From Pseudooceanicola algae (GTDB lineage Bacteria; Pseudomonadota; Alphaproteobacteria; Rhodobacterales; Rhodobacteraceae): 64,000 nt of DNA. The stretch covers positions 1,894,001-1,958,000 of the forward strand of contig NZ_CP060436.1 in NCBI RefSeq assembly GCF_003590145.2, in the 5' to 3' direction. A program made the position numbers and the translations under genes. Numbering within the stretch: position 1 is the stretch's first letter; each line of letters opens with the position of its first letter. This document shows, piece after piece, positions 29,201 to 37,196 of this stretch. The notes under the pieces are model-generated. The model was not told the origin of the DNA, made no database searches, and saw only the letters and a program-made list of their open reading frames with translations.

Positions 29201-31647
29201 ACGACAAGCGCCAGCCCCCAGAGCCAGCCATAGGTTGCAGGCAGCACCAGCCAGCCCAGGATGATCGAAAGCACCCAGGCCGGGGCGACAAGCGAGCGCC
29301 GCAGGTTGTCCGCCATCTTCATCCGCGCAAGGCCGCCCAGCCCGTTCCTGCGATCAAAGATGAAGGGCAGCAACTGCCAGTCGCCCCGGATCCAGCGGTG
29401 CTGGCGCGACACGTCGACGTCATAGCGGATCGGGAAATCCTCGACCACCTGGACGTCCGTCACCAGCGCGGCGCGGGCCAGGCTGCCTTCGAACAGGTCA
29501 TGGCTGAGCACCGCGTTTTCGGGGAACCGCCCTGCCATCGCGGCGTCGAAGGCCTTGATGTCGTAGATGCCCTTGCCGGTGAACGACCCTTGGTCCAGCA
29601 AGTCCTGGTAGAGATCCGAGACCGTGAAGACGTAGGGGTCCATCCCGCGACCGGCGGAAAAGACGTTCTGGAACACCGAAGAATCCGCGCCCGTCGACAG
29701 CGACGGCGTGACGCGCGGCTGCATCAGCGCGTGGCCCGAGGTGACAAGCCCGGTTTCGGGGTCCGTGACGGGCGTGTTCACCGGGTGCATCATCTTGCCG
29801 ACCAGTGCGGCGACGGTACCGCGCGGCAGGCGCGTGTCGCTGTCCAGCGTGACGACAAAGCGGACATCGACCGGGGGGCGCGGGCTGACGTCCATGAAGG
29901 TCGTTTCGCCCTGCCCCAGCAAAAGGCTGTTCAGCTCTGCCAGCTTGCCGCGCTTGCGTTCCCAGCCCATCCAGCGCCGGTCGACGGCGTTCCAGACCCG
30001 GGCGCGATGCAGCAGGTAGAACCGCTGTCCGACATGGGCATAGCGCGCGCAGAGCGCGGCGATCTCGTTGCAGGCATATTCAAGGACACGGCGATCGGTA
30101 TCGCTGACCTCCTCATCGGAATCCGGCCAGTCGGTGATCAGGGCAAAGTCGATCGCGCCATCCGGGTTGGCGAGGTAGTGCAGCTCCAGCAGCAGCACAA
30201 GTTCGTCCACGGTGTCGAGGTCGCCGATCAGGCAGGGCACGGCGACAAGCGTGCGGGCGTCCTCGGGCACACCGGTGTCATAGTCGTAGGCCGGCAGCCG
30301 GCTGACCGGGATCAGCCGCGCGCCCAGTAGGTTGACCACCCCCACAGCCGCTTCGGACCCCGTTATCAGCGTCAGGACAAAGAACAGCACCGTGACTCCT
30401 GCCGGCATGGCGGGCAGCACCGCCGTCAGGGCGATGGCGATCAGAAGGGTCAGCAGGATCATCGGCAGGAAGATGGCCAGCCAGCCGGCCCGACGGGCCC
30501 TCGACAGGATGCGCTCGGCCAGCGTCGGAGCATAGGCGCATGCGCGCTCGAAGGCCTCGCGTTGGTGGCCGACCAGCAGGTGCCCTGCAGCGCCCTGGCC
30601 GGCCATCTCGACAGCGCGTTCGGCGACCTCGATTTCTGTCATCTCGGTGCGGCGGGCAATCCGTTCGATCGCATGGCGGTATTCGTTTCGCGTCGCTTGA
30701 TCCAATTGGTGGAAGTCAGGCGCTGCCGCCAGCACCGCATCGACCCGGCTGACCCTTTCGACCCACTTGATCCAGTTGGTGTCATCCAGCCGCCGCATGC
30801 TGCGGATCACGTTGCCGACCGCGACATTCGACGCCGACTGCCGCGCGTTTTCGCGTGCCAGCACCTGGGCGCTGTCGGTGTCTTGCCGGGCCAGCGCCTG
30901 TTCCAGGTGCGCCAGCGCCAGATCCGCCGCCCGCGACCCGTCCCGCAGACGATAAAGCAACTGCGCCGCGAAAGCGTCGGACAGGCTGTCGCCCTCCAGC
31001 GCCGCAGACGCGCTGTCTTCACCCAGCATCAGCCGGTCGGCCAGCGCATTGGCCGCCGCCCGGGCGGTGCGCGCATCCATCACCTGGTCCGAGATACGGC
31101 GCAGGTTTTCCAGCAGTACAAGCCGCAGCATCGCCGGGATGGCCCAGAGTTCGCCGATCGTGAAGGCCCGTTCGGTCTGGTAGCCATCGACCATCTCGGT
31201 CAGCGTGGCCGCGCGGAACTCCGAGTTGGTCAGCGAGACATAGCGCCAGGCGAAGGCCAGCACGGCGGGGGTGTCGCCATGGTCCTGCGTCGCGACCGTC
31301 GGCAATTTCCTGTAGTAGCGGGGCACGAGATCGCGCTTCAGGTGGCGAAAGCTTTCCTCGACCACATAGTGGTTGTCCAGAAGCCACTCGGCCGCCGGGC
31401 TGATCAGTTCCGCGTCGCGCACCGCCGCCACGATGCGGGTGTAGTTCGCCAGGACCGCGGCCCGGTTCTGCAGCAATCGATCGGGATAGGCGACGCCGGT
31501 AAAGCCGATCAGGGCGACCGGCACCTCGCGTGACAACGTCTTCCCGGCATGTAAGAATCCGAGTTCGGCTCCGGTCTCGCGGCGGATCATGTCGTGATCG
31601 GCGCTGCCCGTGGCCCTCATGCGGTGATGTAGCATGTGTGACCCCAT
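23272..31647 (-). CDS. ndvB: cyclic beta-1,2-glucan synthase, NdvB/ChvB type
   Basis: This giant inner-membrane enzyme of 2791 residues, the usual size for the family, starts, elongates and cyclises beta-1,2-glucan from UDP-glucose. In order it has an N-terminal helical region, membrane helices (about 388-445), a GT84 domain with DSD at 602-604 and RQHRWIRGDWQ, further membrane helices, a central glucoamylase-like domain (VRTVMAHHHGMSIVA) and a C-terminal GH94-type phosphorylase domain that sets ring size, with candidate catalytic Asp2496 in LGGDWNDGMNRVG. The first ATG lacks a clear ribosome-binding site; ATGs at 31635 and 31620 are alternatives. The gene stands alone. No NdvA/ChvA exporter is adjacent. 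An OpgG/D-type protein lies 16 kb away. Confidence 0.93.
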   Translation of the reverse strand: MGSHMLHHRMRATGSADHDMIRRETGAELGFLHAGKTLSREVPVALIGFTGVAYPDRLLQNRAAVLANYTRIVAAVRDAELISPAAEWLLDNHYVVEESFRHLKRDLVPRYYRKLPTVATQDHGDTPAVLAFAWRYVSLTNSEFRAATLTEMVDGYQTERAFTIGELWAIPAMLRLVLLENLRRISDQVMDARTARAAANALADRLMLGEDSASAALEGDSLSDAFAAQLLYRLRDGSRAADLALAHLEQALARQDTDSAQVLARENARQSASNVAVGNVIRSMRRLDDTNWIKWVERVSRVDAVLAAAPDFHQLDQATRNEYRHAIERIARRTEMTEIEVAERAVEMAGQGAAGHLLVGHQREAFERACAYAPTLAERILSRARRAGWLAIFLPMILLTLLIAIALTAVLPAMPAGVTVLFFVLTLITGSEAAVGVVNLLGARLIPVSRLPAYDYDTGVPEDARTLVAVPCLIGDLDTVDELVLLLELHYLANPDGAIDFALITDWPDSDEEVSDTDRRVLEYACNEIAALCARYAHVGQRFYLLHRARVWNAVDRRWMGWERKRGKLAELNSLLLGQGETTFMDVSPRPPVDVRFVVTLDSDTRLPRGTVAALVGKMMHPVNTPVTDPETGLVTSGHALMQPRVTPSLSTGADSSVFQNVFSAGRGMDPYVFTVSDLYQDLLDQGSFTGKGIYDIKAFDAAMAGRFPENAVLSHDLFEGSLARAALVTDVQVVEDFPIRYDVDVSRQHRWIRGDWQLLPFIFDRRNGLGGLARMKMADNLRRSLVAPAWVLSIILGWLVLPATYGWLWGLALVVSLFFMPLMNFQLGLLPAQRDAARGRHLVRIAQDLGAHLSEIGLRLVFIAHQACSAADAIGRTLWRLTVSRRRMLEWRTAQQVQNVGRRSHRDWWGAMIGSPVIGALALTLTLLLNPAAWPAATLLCLFWIAAPGIAAAVSRSLKIEDSLQVAPGDEADLRRVARTTWRYFETFVTAETHDLPPDNFQDTPAPKLAERTSPTNIGLYLLSVLSARDLGWIGQAETIGRIARTVSTLEGMERYRGHFYNWYDTRDLSVMQPRYVSSVDSGNLAGHLIAVSSALTDWSKNPTVHSHGNLTGIGDTLAVLVERLAQVPDDRRTLRAMRRRLEELIEGFGRSHAAYIAEPQLATLRALNLRLIAADIVRHATDFDAESERAATSEVLWWAQALRANCDAIVGQADESAPSRGAQAQTLEDLAQRLRKLAFEMDFALLLNPEKRLLSIGYRPDSDEQDDSCYDLLASEARLASLFAIAKGDVPTTHWMRLGRPVTSIGTRGALLSWSGSMFEYLMPPLVMHERVGGVLHAASVMAVRAQMQHGHRLNLPWGVSESAFSARDREMNYQYYAFGVPMLALKRMQTTDHVIAPYATLMAAQFFPRAAVRNLQRLNGLGAFGPYGYFDAVDFTASRMPEGQEHVVVRTVMAHHHGMSIVAIANVVLDGIHRDRFHADPVIKAAELLLQEKTHRDVVPLTRAAPFEPREGDGEDEDPAITRSDDPASDTPMLALLSNGRLSSLVSGTGAGPLWLDHVAVTRWRPDPTLDTGGIFLFLSDQDSGDWWSATTTPRAAKGETAQAVFCDHKAEFFKTAHGIESCMEVIVASEAMGEGRRLTLRNASSRKRTIEVTSYGEIVLDRADADIAHPAYSKMFVKTAIRDDGRTITAFRNRRKPDDRVLHMAHILAGASDIRPAEAETDRRAFIGRGRDLGHAAAFDKGARLGGADGFTLDPIFAIRRRVTIPAGKSVSLTFWTLVADSAEALEEVIRHHRQDDTFAHEDRMAWSMSQVQLRHAAISLPEAALFRQVAAGLIWPDPRLAIQDETLHDSVGRQSALWPMGISGDHPILLLRTDDETDLEIVRKAIRMADYFRMHGLQADLVILNERQSSYTQDLQSAIQNMCDMAARAGHLDPSQRNVFAVRRDQMSDESFATLLATARIVLHTRNGKISDQMARLLSQAEPAQDAESPRPTLLPVRQRGTATFPQEDFQAWNGTGGFSADGKEYVIRMRHGERTPHPWINVIAQDDFGFHVSAGGAAFNWAVNSRDYQISPWSNDPVINRPGEAILIRNATTGQVISPFAALSDDPVALHEARHGLGRSTFRVWTDWVEAEAVMTLLPGAPARLTGLTLRHKGAGDLKVEVTAYVELVLGNNRDRTSAVIRAGHDTDLDAVLGRNDFGTGVTGRVTALAASLPLQDVTVSRGAFLGRNGALGRPEALHDWPEVDGTEGDPCLAARVGLTVSKGQERSVTFILADAEKGAMADVLAQARVEDALSQALKKTAATWEAFLGQLQIDTPDPQMNLLVNTWLPYQALTCRLKARSAFYQASGAYGFRDQLQDSSALILQDRSLARRQILNAAGRQFPEGDVQHWWLPNSGAGVRTMISDDVVWLGHITARYVTMTGDQAILDEELPFLEGPALEPGAHDAFFTPERSERSVPVYEHCALALDLAIARMGPQGLPLMLGGDWNDGMNRVGEGGQGESVWLGWFLMTTLDAFLPIAEARGDTERVTAWTAHRVALLEALETAGWDGGWYRRATYDDGTPLGSTESEDCQIDSIAQSWANLSGAGDPDRARMALDAVMRELADRDDGVLRLLKPPFETGDKEPGYIKGYPPGVRENGGQYTHAATWVVHALGRAGRGTEAMEMFDLINPIAHALTPEEVERYRVEPYVVAADVYGVGDLTGRGGWTWYTGSASWLYRAAVEGILGIQLDNGDRLRVEPSLPESWPGFSARVRIGGHEQRIVVSREAGGIKVTCDKEVVDPA

Positions 31648-31813
31648 GGGAACGGCAAAATGCGGCTCCTGCAGATCAAGCGCGGAAGGGTCATTAAAGT
31701 TCCGCCGGTCGGTCCGAATGTTGTGGCGTCGGCGGGAGGGCGCCGAAGCAACGGCTCACTGCAACGGTCAAGTCCCGACGAGTACCAGCATCAGCCGTGG
31801 GAAGGCGCGTTTC

Positions 31814-32311
31814 CTACAGATCCTCCACATAGGGGATAAGCCGCCCCAGGATGATAACGCAGGTCCATAGCGTCAGTGACAGCCAGGCAACGACCCGAGC
31901 GTCACCTGTAAGGGCGGCCGTGTCCACGCCTGCATCCATCTGCGGCTTGATCCGGCGGACGAAATAGGCGGTGTTCAGGCCCGCCAGGGCGATCAGCCCC
32001 ATCTTCCCCCAGAAAGCGATGTTGACGAGGTATCGGTCGGAATCCCCGATCACGAACAGGGCGCCGGACATCAGATTGATCGCAAAGCCGATCAGGGCAA
32101 AGCGCACGAAAAGATCGACGCGCTGGATCGGTACCGATCCGGCAAGGCCTATGACCCGCAGATCGACGACGATCAATGCGCCGAACAGAAGGCACAGCCC
32201 GACGAAATGGGCCATTTCGAGAAACGGAAACAGGTAGGCGTTGGTCATGATGAAACCGCTCAACGCCGTCGAATTGAGGATGTCGATGACCCAATGCAGC
32301 AATGTGTTCAT
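31814..32311 (-). CDS. small multi-helix membrane protein (DUF6644-like)
   Basis: A 165-residue integral membrane protein with four or five predicted helices (about residues 18-40, 42-58, 66-88, 100-115 and 137-157). Recognisable pieces are PFLEMAHFVGLCLLFGALIVVDLRVIGLAG and a C-terminal GRLIPYVEDL. Histidine 35 in a helix near the N-terminus is shared with the upstream neighbour (LSLHAIGMGTLVG), suggesting a common fold, possibly haem or metal binding. The gene starts 12 bp after the end of that neighbour, so they form an operon. The role is unknown. Confidence 0.72.
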   Translation of the reverse strand: MNTLLHWVIDILNSTALSGFIMTNAYLFPFLEMAHFVGLCLLFGALIVVDLRVIGLAGSVPIQRVDLFVRFALIGFAINLMSGALFVIGDSDRYLVNIAFWGKMGLIALAGLNTAYFVRRIKPQMDAGVDTAALTGDARVVAWLSLTLWTCVIILGRLIPYVEDL

Positions 32312-32323
32312 GCCATGCTCTCC

Positions 32324-32782
32324 TTAGGACCAGTAGCCGATGAGGCGGCCGAAGATGATGGCACTGAGCCAGGTGACCATTGCGAGCGCTGCAAGGATGC
32401 GATGGGCCGGCGAGATCTGATCGCTGCGTTTGACGCAGATCTGGACCAGCCACCACGTCAGGGCCAGACCAACAAGGACCAGCACGATCTTGATGCGGAA
32501 GGCCCAGTTGAAAAACAGCTCGGAGGCGTTGCCGCAAAACAGCGCGCTGCCCGACAGAAGGTTTAGAAAAAAGCCGCCGAGGGCCACGCGCCAGTAGGGC
32601 GCCATGGAGGTCACGGGGATAGCCGGGGCGAAGCCCAAAACGCGGATCGTCAGCATCAAGGCAACACCCACGAGGGTGCCCATGCCGATAGCGTGCAGGG
32701 AAAGGACGATGGGGTAACCCCATTGGGTGCTGGAAACCGTCATTCCGACGATCGAGTCTTCCAACCAGAATAGCGTCTCCAC
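32324..32782 (-). CDS. small multi-helix membrane protein, paralogue of its neighbour
   Basis: A GTG start at 32782 is chosen because a strong AGGAAGG lies 6 nt upstream; the protein is then 152 residues. It has four or five helices, with a His-containing helix (LSLHAIGMGTLVGVALML), a second helix region containing RVLGFAP, and a C-terminal GRLIGYWS that matches GRLIPYVEDL in the downstream protein. The two are therefore probably paralogues acting together in the membrane, with the exported DUF6152-like protein encoded just upstream. Confidence 0.72.
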   Translation of the reverse strand: METLFWLEDSIVGMTVSSTQWGYPIVLSLHAIGMGTLVGVALMLTIRVLGFAPAIPVTSMAPYWRVALGGFFLNLLSGSALFCGNASELFFNWAFRIKIVLVLVGLALTWWLVQICVKRSDQISPAHRILAALAMVTWLSAIIFGRLIGYWS

Positions 32783-32894
32783 GGGATACCTTCCTGTCAG
32801 GGGGACCCATCGCAGCGGCGCGCGCCGACTGCGGTGATCCAACCTTTTGTTGAGTGGGAGCGGGCGGGGCCGCGCAGAGAGCGACCCCTTCAGC

Positions 32895-34022
32895 TTATTC
32901 GGAGCGTTCCTCTGTCAGGTCATCACAGTCGTAGGGTTCATAGGCATCGCTGGTCAGCGTCACCTTGTCAGATCCGCTGATCGGCGCTTGAAGGTAGGCC
33001 GGGTCCTCGAAGGTGTATTCCCGTGTCAGAACCGTGCCATCGTCATTCAACGTAAAGCGCTCTGTAACCACCAGTTCGGGGCTGTTCTTTGCCGGGGACG
33101 GCGGGCCGCCGCGCGCGCCTTCGGGTCTGGCGGGGCGGTCGCCGGCGTCTTCATCGCCACGAGGGGGGCGCACGCCGGCCCCTTCGGGACCGCCCATCGG
33201 GGCGTTGATCCAGCCTTCGTCAAAATCGGTCGTGGTCACAACGAGGGTATCGTCATCCCATTCGCCGGTCGCAAACCCGGCACGGCTGGGCGCGTAATCC
33301 GCCGGCATCTCTGTGCCATCAAGGTAGATCGTGCGCTCCAGATCCATGAAGCCGTAGGTCATCGTGATCTGATCGTCACCCTGCTCGATGGTATTCACCA
33401 TCTGGTCGAACCACCAATCCATCACGATGTTCGTGGCTTCGCACTGATAGCGCGGGTTGTCATCGGCTGTTGCGCCCTCCACGGCCGCGGTCCCTGCCTC
33501 TGTCAGCAGCACTTCGGAGCGACCGCCACTTCCCGGAGGGGCCCCTTCTTCGCGCACCATGGCCCAGTTGCCGTCGATATTGGGGGTGCCATCGTCGCGC
33601 TCTGTCTGGCGCTGTTCGGGTTCAATTGTCCCGCTGTCGTCAAAGGTGCTGTGGCGCGAGGCGACCACGCCGTTTTCAAAGGTGATCTGGCTCATGTAGC
33701 AGGTGGTCGGATCTGTGCGGTCCGGGGCGCCGGTGATCGAGATCTCGCTGCCGATCTCGAACATATCCGTTGTCCAGCCATTGCGCTTGAGCAGCGAGCC
33801 GGATTGCAGTTCGCACCGCAGATTCACGACTTCGCCGTTCTCGTCCGTAGAATCGAAATAGACATAGGCATGCGGGTTCACGAGGCGGATGCGGGTTATC
33901 GTGCCGGAAAGCTCGACCGTGGTGCTGGTGTCGAACTGGCCGCTGCTTCCGTGGTGGGCGAATGCCGGCAAAGGCAATACCATGAGCGCGACGATGAGCC
34001 CGGCGTTCCGTAAATATGGCAT
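32895..34022 (-). CDS. exported DUF6152-like protein
   Basis: A secreted protein of 375 residues from the ATG at 34022, with a signal peptide ending LPLPAFAHHG. The N-terminal half matches the style of DUF6152 proteins (VELSGTITRIRLVNPHAYVYFD and a conserved cysteine in LRCELQ). The middle is Gly/Pro/Asp-rich (about 215-255) and the C-terminal part again beta-rich. It is first in an apparent three-gene operon with two small membrane proteins. The HH after the signal peptide and the His-bearing membrane partners could point to metal or haem, but this is only inference. Confidence 0.68.
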   Translation of the reverse strand: MPYLRNAGLIVALMVLPLPAFAHHGSSGQFDTSTTVELSGTITRIRLVNPHAYVYFDSTDENGEVVNLRCELQSGSLLKRNGWTTDMFEIGSEISITGAPDRTDPTTCYMSQITFENGVVASRHSTFDDSGTIEPEQRQTERDDGTPNIDGNWAMVREEGAPPGSGGRSEVLLTEAGTAAVEGATADDNPRYQCEATNIVMDWWFDQMVNTIEQGDDQITMTYGFMDLERTIYLDGTEMPADYAPSRAGFATGEWDDDTLVVTTTDFDEGWINAPMGGPEGAGVRPPRGDEDAGDRPARPEGARGGPPSPAKNSPELVVTERFTLNDDGTVLTREYTFEDPAYLQAPISGSDKVTLTSDAYEPYDCDDLTEERSE

Positions 34023-34750
34023 GTATATATTCCCATAGCGTCCATTTGGCGGCCTGCGCTCTACACAGGCACTAGACGTCATACGGTCCGGAAATCAGCT
34101 TCCGCCGGTCGAATATGTTTTTTCTCGCAAGAGCGGCAAATACGCCGTCGCGGATCATTTCGCACCCGGCTGCTTGATCCCCGGTCGGAAGCAAGGCCGG
34201 TCACCAGCCCCTGTGACGGCCCTACCCTCGCCCAAGCCGTTGCAAAGTCGAAGCATCGAAGGATCGCCGACCTCAGGGTCCTTTTGGCTCTCTTCTCTTG
34301 ATCCGCGCCATTCTCAGTGCGTCTGCAGCCGGCCACACCCACGGGAACCGAGTTGGTGCCGCCTGATCGAATTGTTCAGGGCGGCCTCGTTGCAGGCGGG
34401 CAAGTTTCGGGTCTTGCTGGTCGGGGCAGTCGGTCTGCTTGTGCATCCCGGCTCTTAAGCTGGAGTCACAAGATCCCACATGCGATTTGTGCAACAGCGC
34501 TGCGGGGAGCAGGAAAACATCCCTGATCTTTGCGGCATCCCATGGTGTTTCTGATAGATTGGGCAATGCCGAACCCTCGGTGAGATATACATTTGTTTCC
34601 AATCGGCTGGAAAGATGAAACGTTCAGGTAAATTGATGCGCTGGACCATCGAGTTTGCTTTCGGAGCGGTCACGCGGCCTTGTCGCCGTGGTTATCCCGC
34701 CATCCAAAGCGCTCTCCGCGTCTGCCAGACCCTTGGGAAAGGATGCGGCC
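34023..34750. other. gap of about 730 bp with IS-end-like sequence
   Basis: No convincing gene is present between the divergent DUF6152-like and FAD-oxidoreductase genes. At 34485-34500 the sequence GATTTGTGCAACAGCGC is the reverse complement of an IS5-like end (GTTGCACA core shared with 7225 and 49566), suggesting decayed insertion-sequence debris. The oxidoreductase promoter should lie in the right-hand part. Confidence 0.35.
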
Positions 34751-36028
34751 ATGCCGATCGGAAACGTGAATACTCTTGTTGTCGGTGGTGGACAGGCTGG
34801 CATCGCGATGAGCGAGCACCTGAGCAAAGCCGACATTCCCCATCTTGTGCTTGAGAAAAACCGCATCGCGGAGCAGTGGCGCACGGGGCGTTGGGATAAC
34901 CTTGTCGCCAATGGCCCGGCCTGGCATGACCGGTTTCCGGGGATGGAATTCAAGAATGTAGACCCTGACGGCTTCCCGTCCAAGGAGGCGGTTGCAGACT
35001 ATCTGGTCGATTACGCCAAGATGATAAAGGCACCACTGCGCACGGGCGTCGAGGTTACCAAAGCGGAACGCATAGCCGGAGCAGGCGGATTTCGCGTCGA
35101 GACATCTGAAGGGGCGATCGAAGTCCAGAATATTGTCTGTGCGACAGGCGCTTTTCAAAAACCGGTTATCCCGCCCGTCATTCCCAAGGATGCTGATGTG
35201 GTTCAGATGCATTCCTACGATTACCGCAATCCCGGCCAGTTGGACCAAGGGGCGGTGATGGTTGTGGGTGCGGGCTCATCGGGTGGACAAATTGCGCGCG
35301 AGTTGATGGAAGCCGGGCGCAAAGTGTATCTGTCTGTAGGTCCGCATGACCGCCCGCCACGGTCCTATCGGGGGCGTGATTTTTGTTGGTGGTTGGGCGT
35401 TCTGGGCCTGTGGGACGTGTCTGCCATGGCACCGGGGGCCGAGCACGTGACAATTTCCGTAAGCGGTGCCAAAGGCGGCGAAACGGTTGATTTCCGCAAA
35501 CTTGCAGCGGGTGGCATGACGCTTGTGGGGCGGACAGAGAGCTTTGCAGACGGCGTGGTGAAATTCGCGCCAGATCTTGTCGGGAATATCGCGAATGGGG
35601 ACGCGAATTACCTTGGGATGCTGGATGCGGCGGACGCCTATGTCGAACGCACCGGCATTGACCTGCCGCCTGAGCCAGAGGCGCGGGTTTTCAGGAATGA
35701 TCCCGACTGCATGCTCAACCCGCTGAAAAAGCTGGATCTGGCCGTCGCCGGTATCACGACAGTCATCTGGGCGACAGGATTTGCACGCGATTATAGCTGG
35801 CTCAAGGTCGATGCATTCGACGAACACGGCGTGCCCGAGCATCAGCGCGGCGTTTCGGTCGAGCCCGGCGTGTTCTTTCTGGGGCTGCCATGGCAGTCGC
35901 GCCGTGGATCATCTTTCATCTGGGGCGTTTGGCATGACGCGAAACACCTTGCGGATCACATCCATACCCAGCGAAAATATCTAGATTACCACAACATCAT
36001 GCTTGAAAAGCAATCCCGCAAGACGTGA
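34751..36028 (+). CDS. FAD-dependent NAD(P)-binding oxidoreductase, flavin monooxygenase-like
   Basis: A 425-residue cytoplasmic flavoprotein. The ATG at 34751 follows AAGGA by 7 nt and places the FAD-binding GGGQAG near the N-terminus (about residues 11-16). A second Rossmann motif for NAD(P)H, VVGAGSSGGQIARE, is in the middle, and the ATG-type motif IWATGF near the C-terminus is typical of FMO/TrkA-like monooxygenases. Aromatic-rich patches (FCWWLGVLGLWD) suggest a hydrophobic substrate pocket. It leads an operon with a RidA protein (57 bp gap) and a DUF1028 protein (4 bp gap). Third-position GC looks lower than in the polysaccharide genes, so recent acquisition is possible. Confidence 0.85.
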   Translation: MPIGNVNTLVVGGGQAGIAMSEHLSKADIPHLVLEKNRIAEQWRTGRWDNLVANGPAWHDRFPGMEFKNVDPDGFPSKEAVADYLVDYAKMIKAPLRTGVEVTKAERIAGAGGFRVETSEGAIEVQNIVCATGAFQKPVIPPVIPKDADVVQMHSYDYRNPGQLDQGAVMVVGAGSSGGQIARELMEAGRKVYLSVGPHDRPPRSYRGRDFCWWLGVLGLWDVSAMAPGAEHVTISVSGAKGGETVDFRKLAAGGMTLVGRTESFADGVVKFAPDLVGNIANGDANYLGMLDAADAYVERTGIDLPPEPEARVFRNDPDCMLNPLKKLDLAVAGITTVIWATGFARDYSWLKVDAFDEHGVPEHQRGVSVEPGVFFLGLPWQSRRGSSFIWGVWHDAKHLADHIHTQRKYLDYHNIMLEKQSRKT

Positions 36029-36085
36029 CGCCACGGGCGGCCGCCGCCGTACTGAATTCACCGCTAAAGATCGGACAGCAATAAA

Positions 36086-36502
36086 ATGGCCCATACCCGC
36101 ATCCGCAAATTCAACACATCCGATACCTATCCTGAGCAGAACCTCGACAATGACCTCTGTCAGGCCGTGGTGACGCGCGGGGGCAGCACCGTCTATCTGC
36201 GTGGCCAGTGTCCGCAGCACCTTGATGATGCAAAGAACATCGAAAGCCATGATCCGGTCGAGCAGACGCACAAGGTGATGCAGAACATCAAACAGCTGAT
36301 CGAAGAGGCAGGCGGACAGATGGAGCATCTGGTCAAGGTCGTGGTCTATATCACCGACGTGCGCCACCGCGAGGCCGTGTATCGCACCATGGGGCAATAC
36401 ATCAAAGGGGTGCATCCAGTGTCGACAGGGCTGGTGGTGCAGGCTTTGGCGCGTCCTGATTGGCTTGTCGAGATTGACGGCACGGCCGTTATTCCGGATT
36501 GA
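36086..36502 (+). CDS. RidA/YjgF family protein
   Basis: A 138-residue Rid protein, a different subfamily from the one at 7.3 kb. Family features are GGSTVYLRGQCPQ, the helix QTHKVMQNIKQLIEEAG, VKVVVYITDVRHREAVYRTM and the C-terminal RPDWLVEIDGTAV. The usual arginine of RidA is represented by ARPDWLVEID, so an enamine/imine-deaminase-like site is plausible. It ends 4 bp before the DUF1028 start, so the two are coupled. Rid proteins in such operons often handle unstable products of a neighbouring oxidase, here perhaps the flavoprotein. Confidence 0.9.
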   Translation: MAHTRIRKFNTSDTYPEQNLDNDLCQAVVTRGGSTVYLRGQCPQHLDDAKNIESHDPVEQTHKVMQNIKQLIEEAGGQMEHLVKVVVYITDVRHREAVYRTMGQYIKGVHPVSTGLVVQALARPDWLVEIDGTAVIPD

Positions 36503-36506
36503 GCCC

Positions 36507-37181
36507 ATGACATTTTCACTGGTCGCGCGTTGTGCAGAAACCGGAATGTTCGGCTTGGCAATCTCGTCGTCTTCTCCCGCTGTCGCGGCGCGCTGTTCCT
36601 TTGCACGCGCCGGGGTGGGGGCAGTTGCGTCTCAGAACGTGACGGATCCGTCTCTGGGTCCTGCGACGCTGGACCTCATGCAAGGTGATATGTCGGCACA
36701 GGCCGCTGTCGATGAAGTCATGCGTGTCAGCAACTTCACCGAATATCGCCAATTGATCGCCATCGACAAGAACGGAGCGACTGCAATCCACTCTGGTCCC
36801 AATTCGCTGGGCATCTGGACGCAAGCCAGCGGTCTGGACGTGGCCTCGGGGGGCAACTTGCTTGCCAATGACACGATCCCACAAGCCATCGTTGACGGGT
36901 TTGTCGCGGCCAAGGGCCATATCGGCGACCGTCTGGTTGCCGCAATGCGTGCAGGTCTGGCGGCAGGTGGTGAGGCCGGTCCGGTCCATTCCGCAGGCAT
37001 GAAGATCGTCGACAACGTCAGCTGGCCAGTTGCCGACTTGCGGTGCGATTGGACCGAGGGGTGCCCGATCGAAAACATCGCGACAGCCTGGGAGGTCTAC
37101 AAACCCCAGCTTGATGCCTACATCCAGCGGGCTTTGGACCCGCGAGAAGCTCCGTCTTACGGCGTTCCCGGCAACGAATAG
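36507..37181 (+). CDS. DUF1028 family protein, Ntn-hydrolase-like
   Basis: A 224-residue protein with the DUF1028 pattern: FSLVARCAETGMFGLAISS at the N-terminus, ARAGVGAVASQNVTDPSLG, and the distal SGGNLLANDTIPQAI and HSAGMKIVD blocks. The family has an Ntn-hydrolase-like fold and is thought to hydrolyse amide-type bonds, but the reaction is not established. The ATG at 36507 follows the RidA stop by 4 bp. A further ATG 15 bp after this gene's stop suggests the operon once continued. Confidence 0.87.
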   Translation: MTFSLVARCAETGMFGLAISSSSPAVAARCSFARAGVGAVASQNVTDPSLGPATLDLMQGDMSAQAAVDEVMRVSNFTEYRQLIAIDKNGATAIHSGPNSLGIWTQASGLDVASGGNLLANDTIPQAIVDGFVAAKGHIGDRLVAAMRAGLAAGGEAGPVHSAGMKIVDNVSWPVADLRCDWTEGCPIENIATAWEVYKPQLDAYIQRALDPREAPSYGVPGNE

Positions 37182-37196
37182 AAAGACAGTTCAGCC

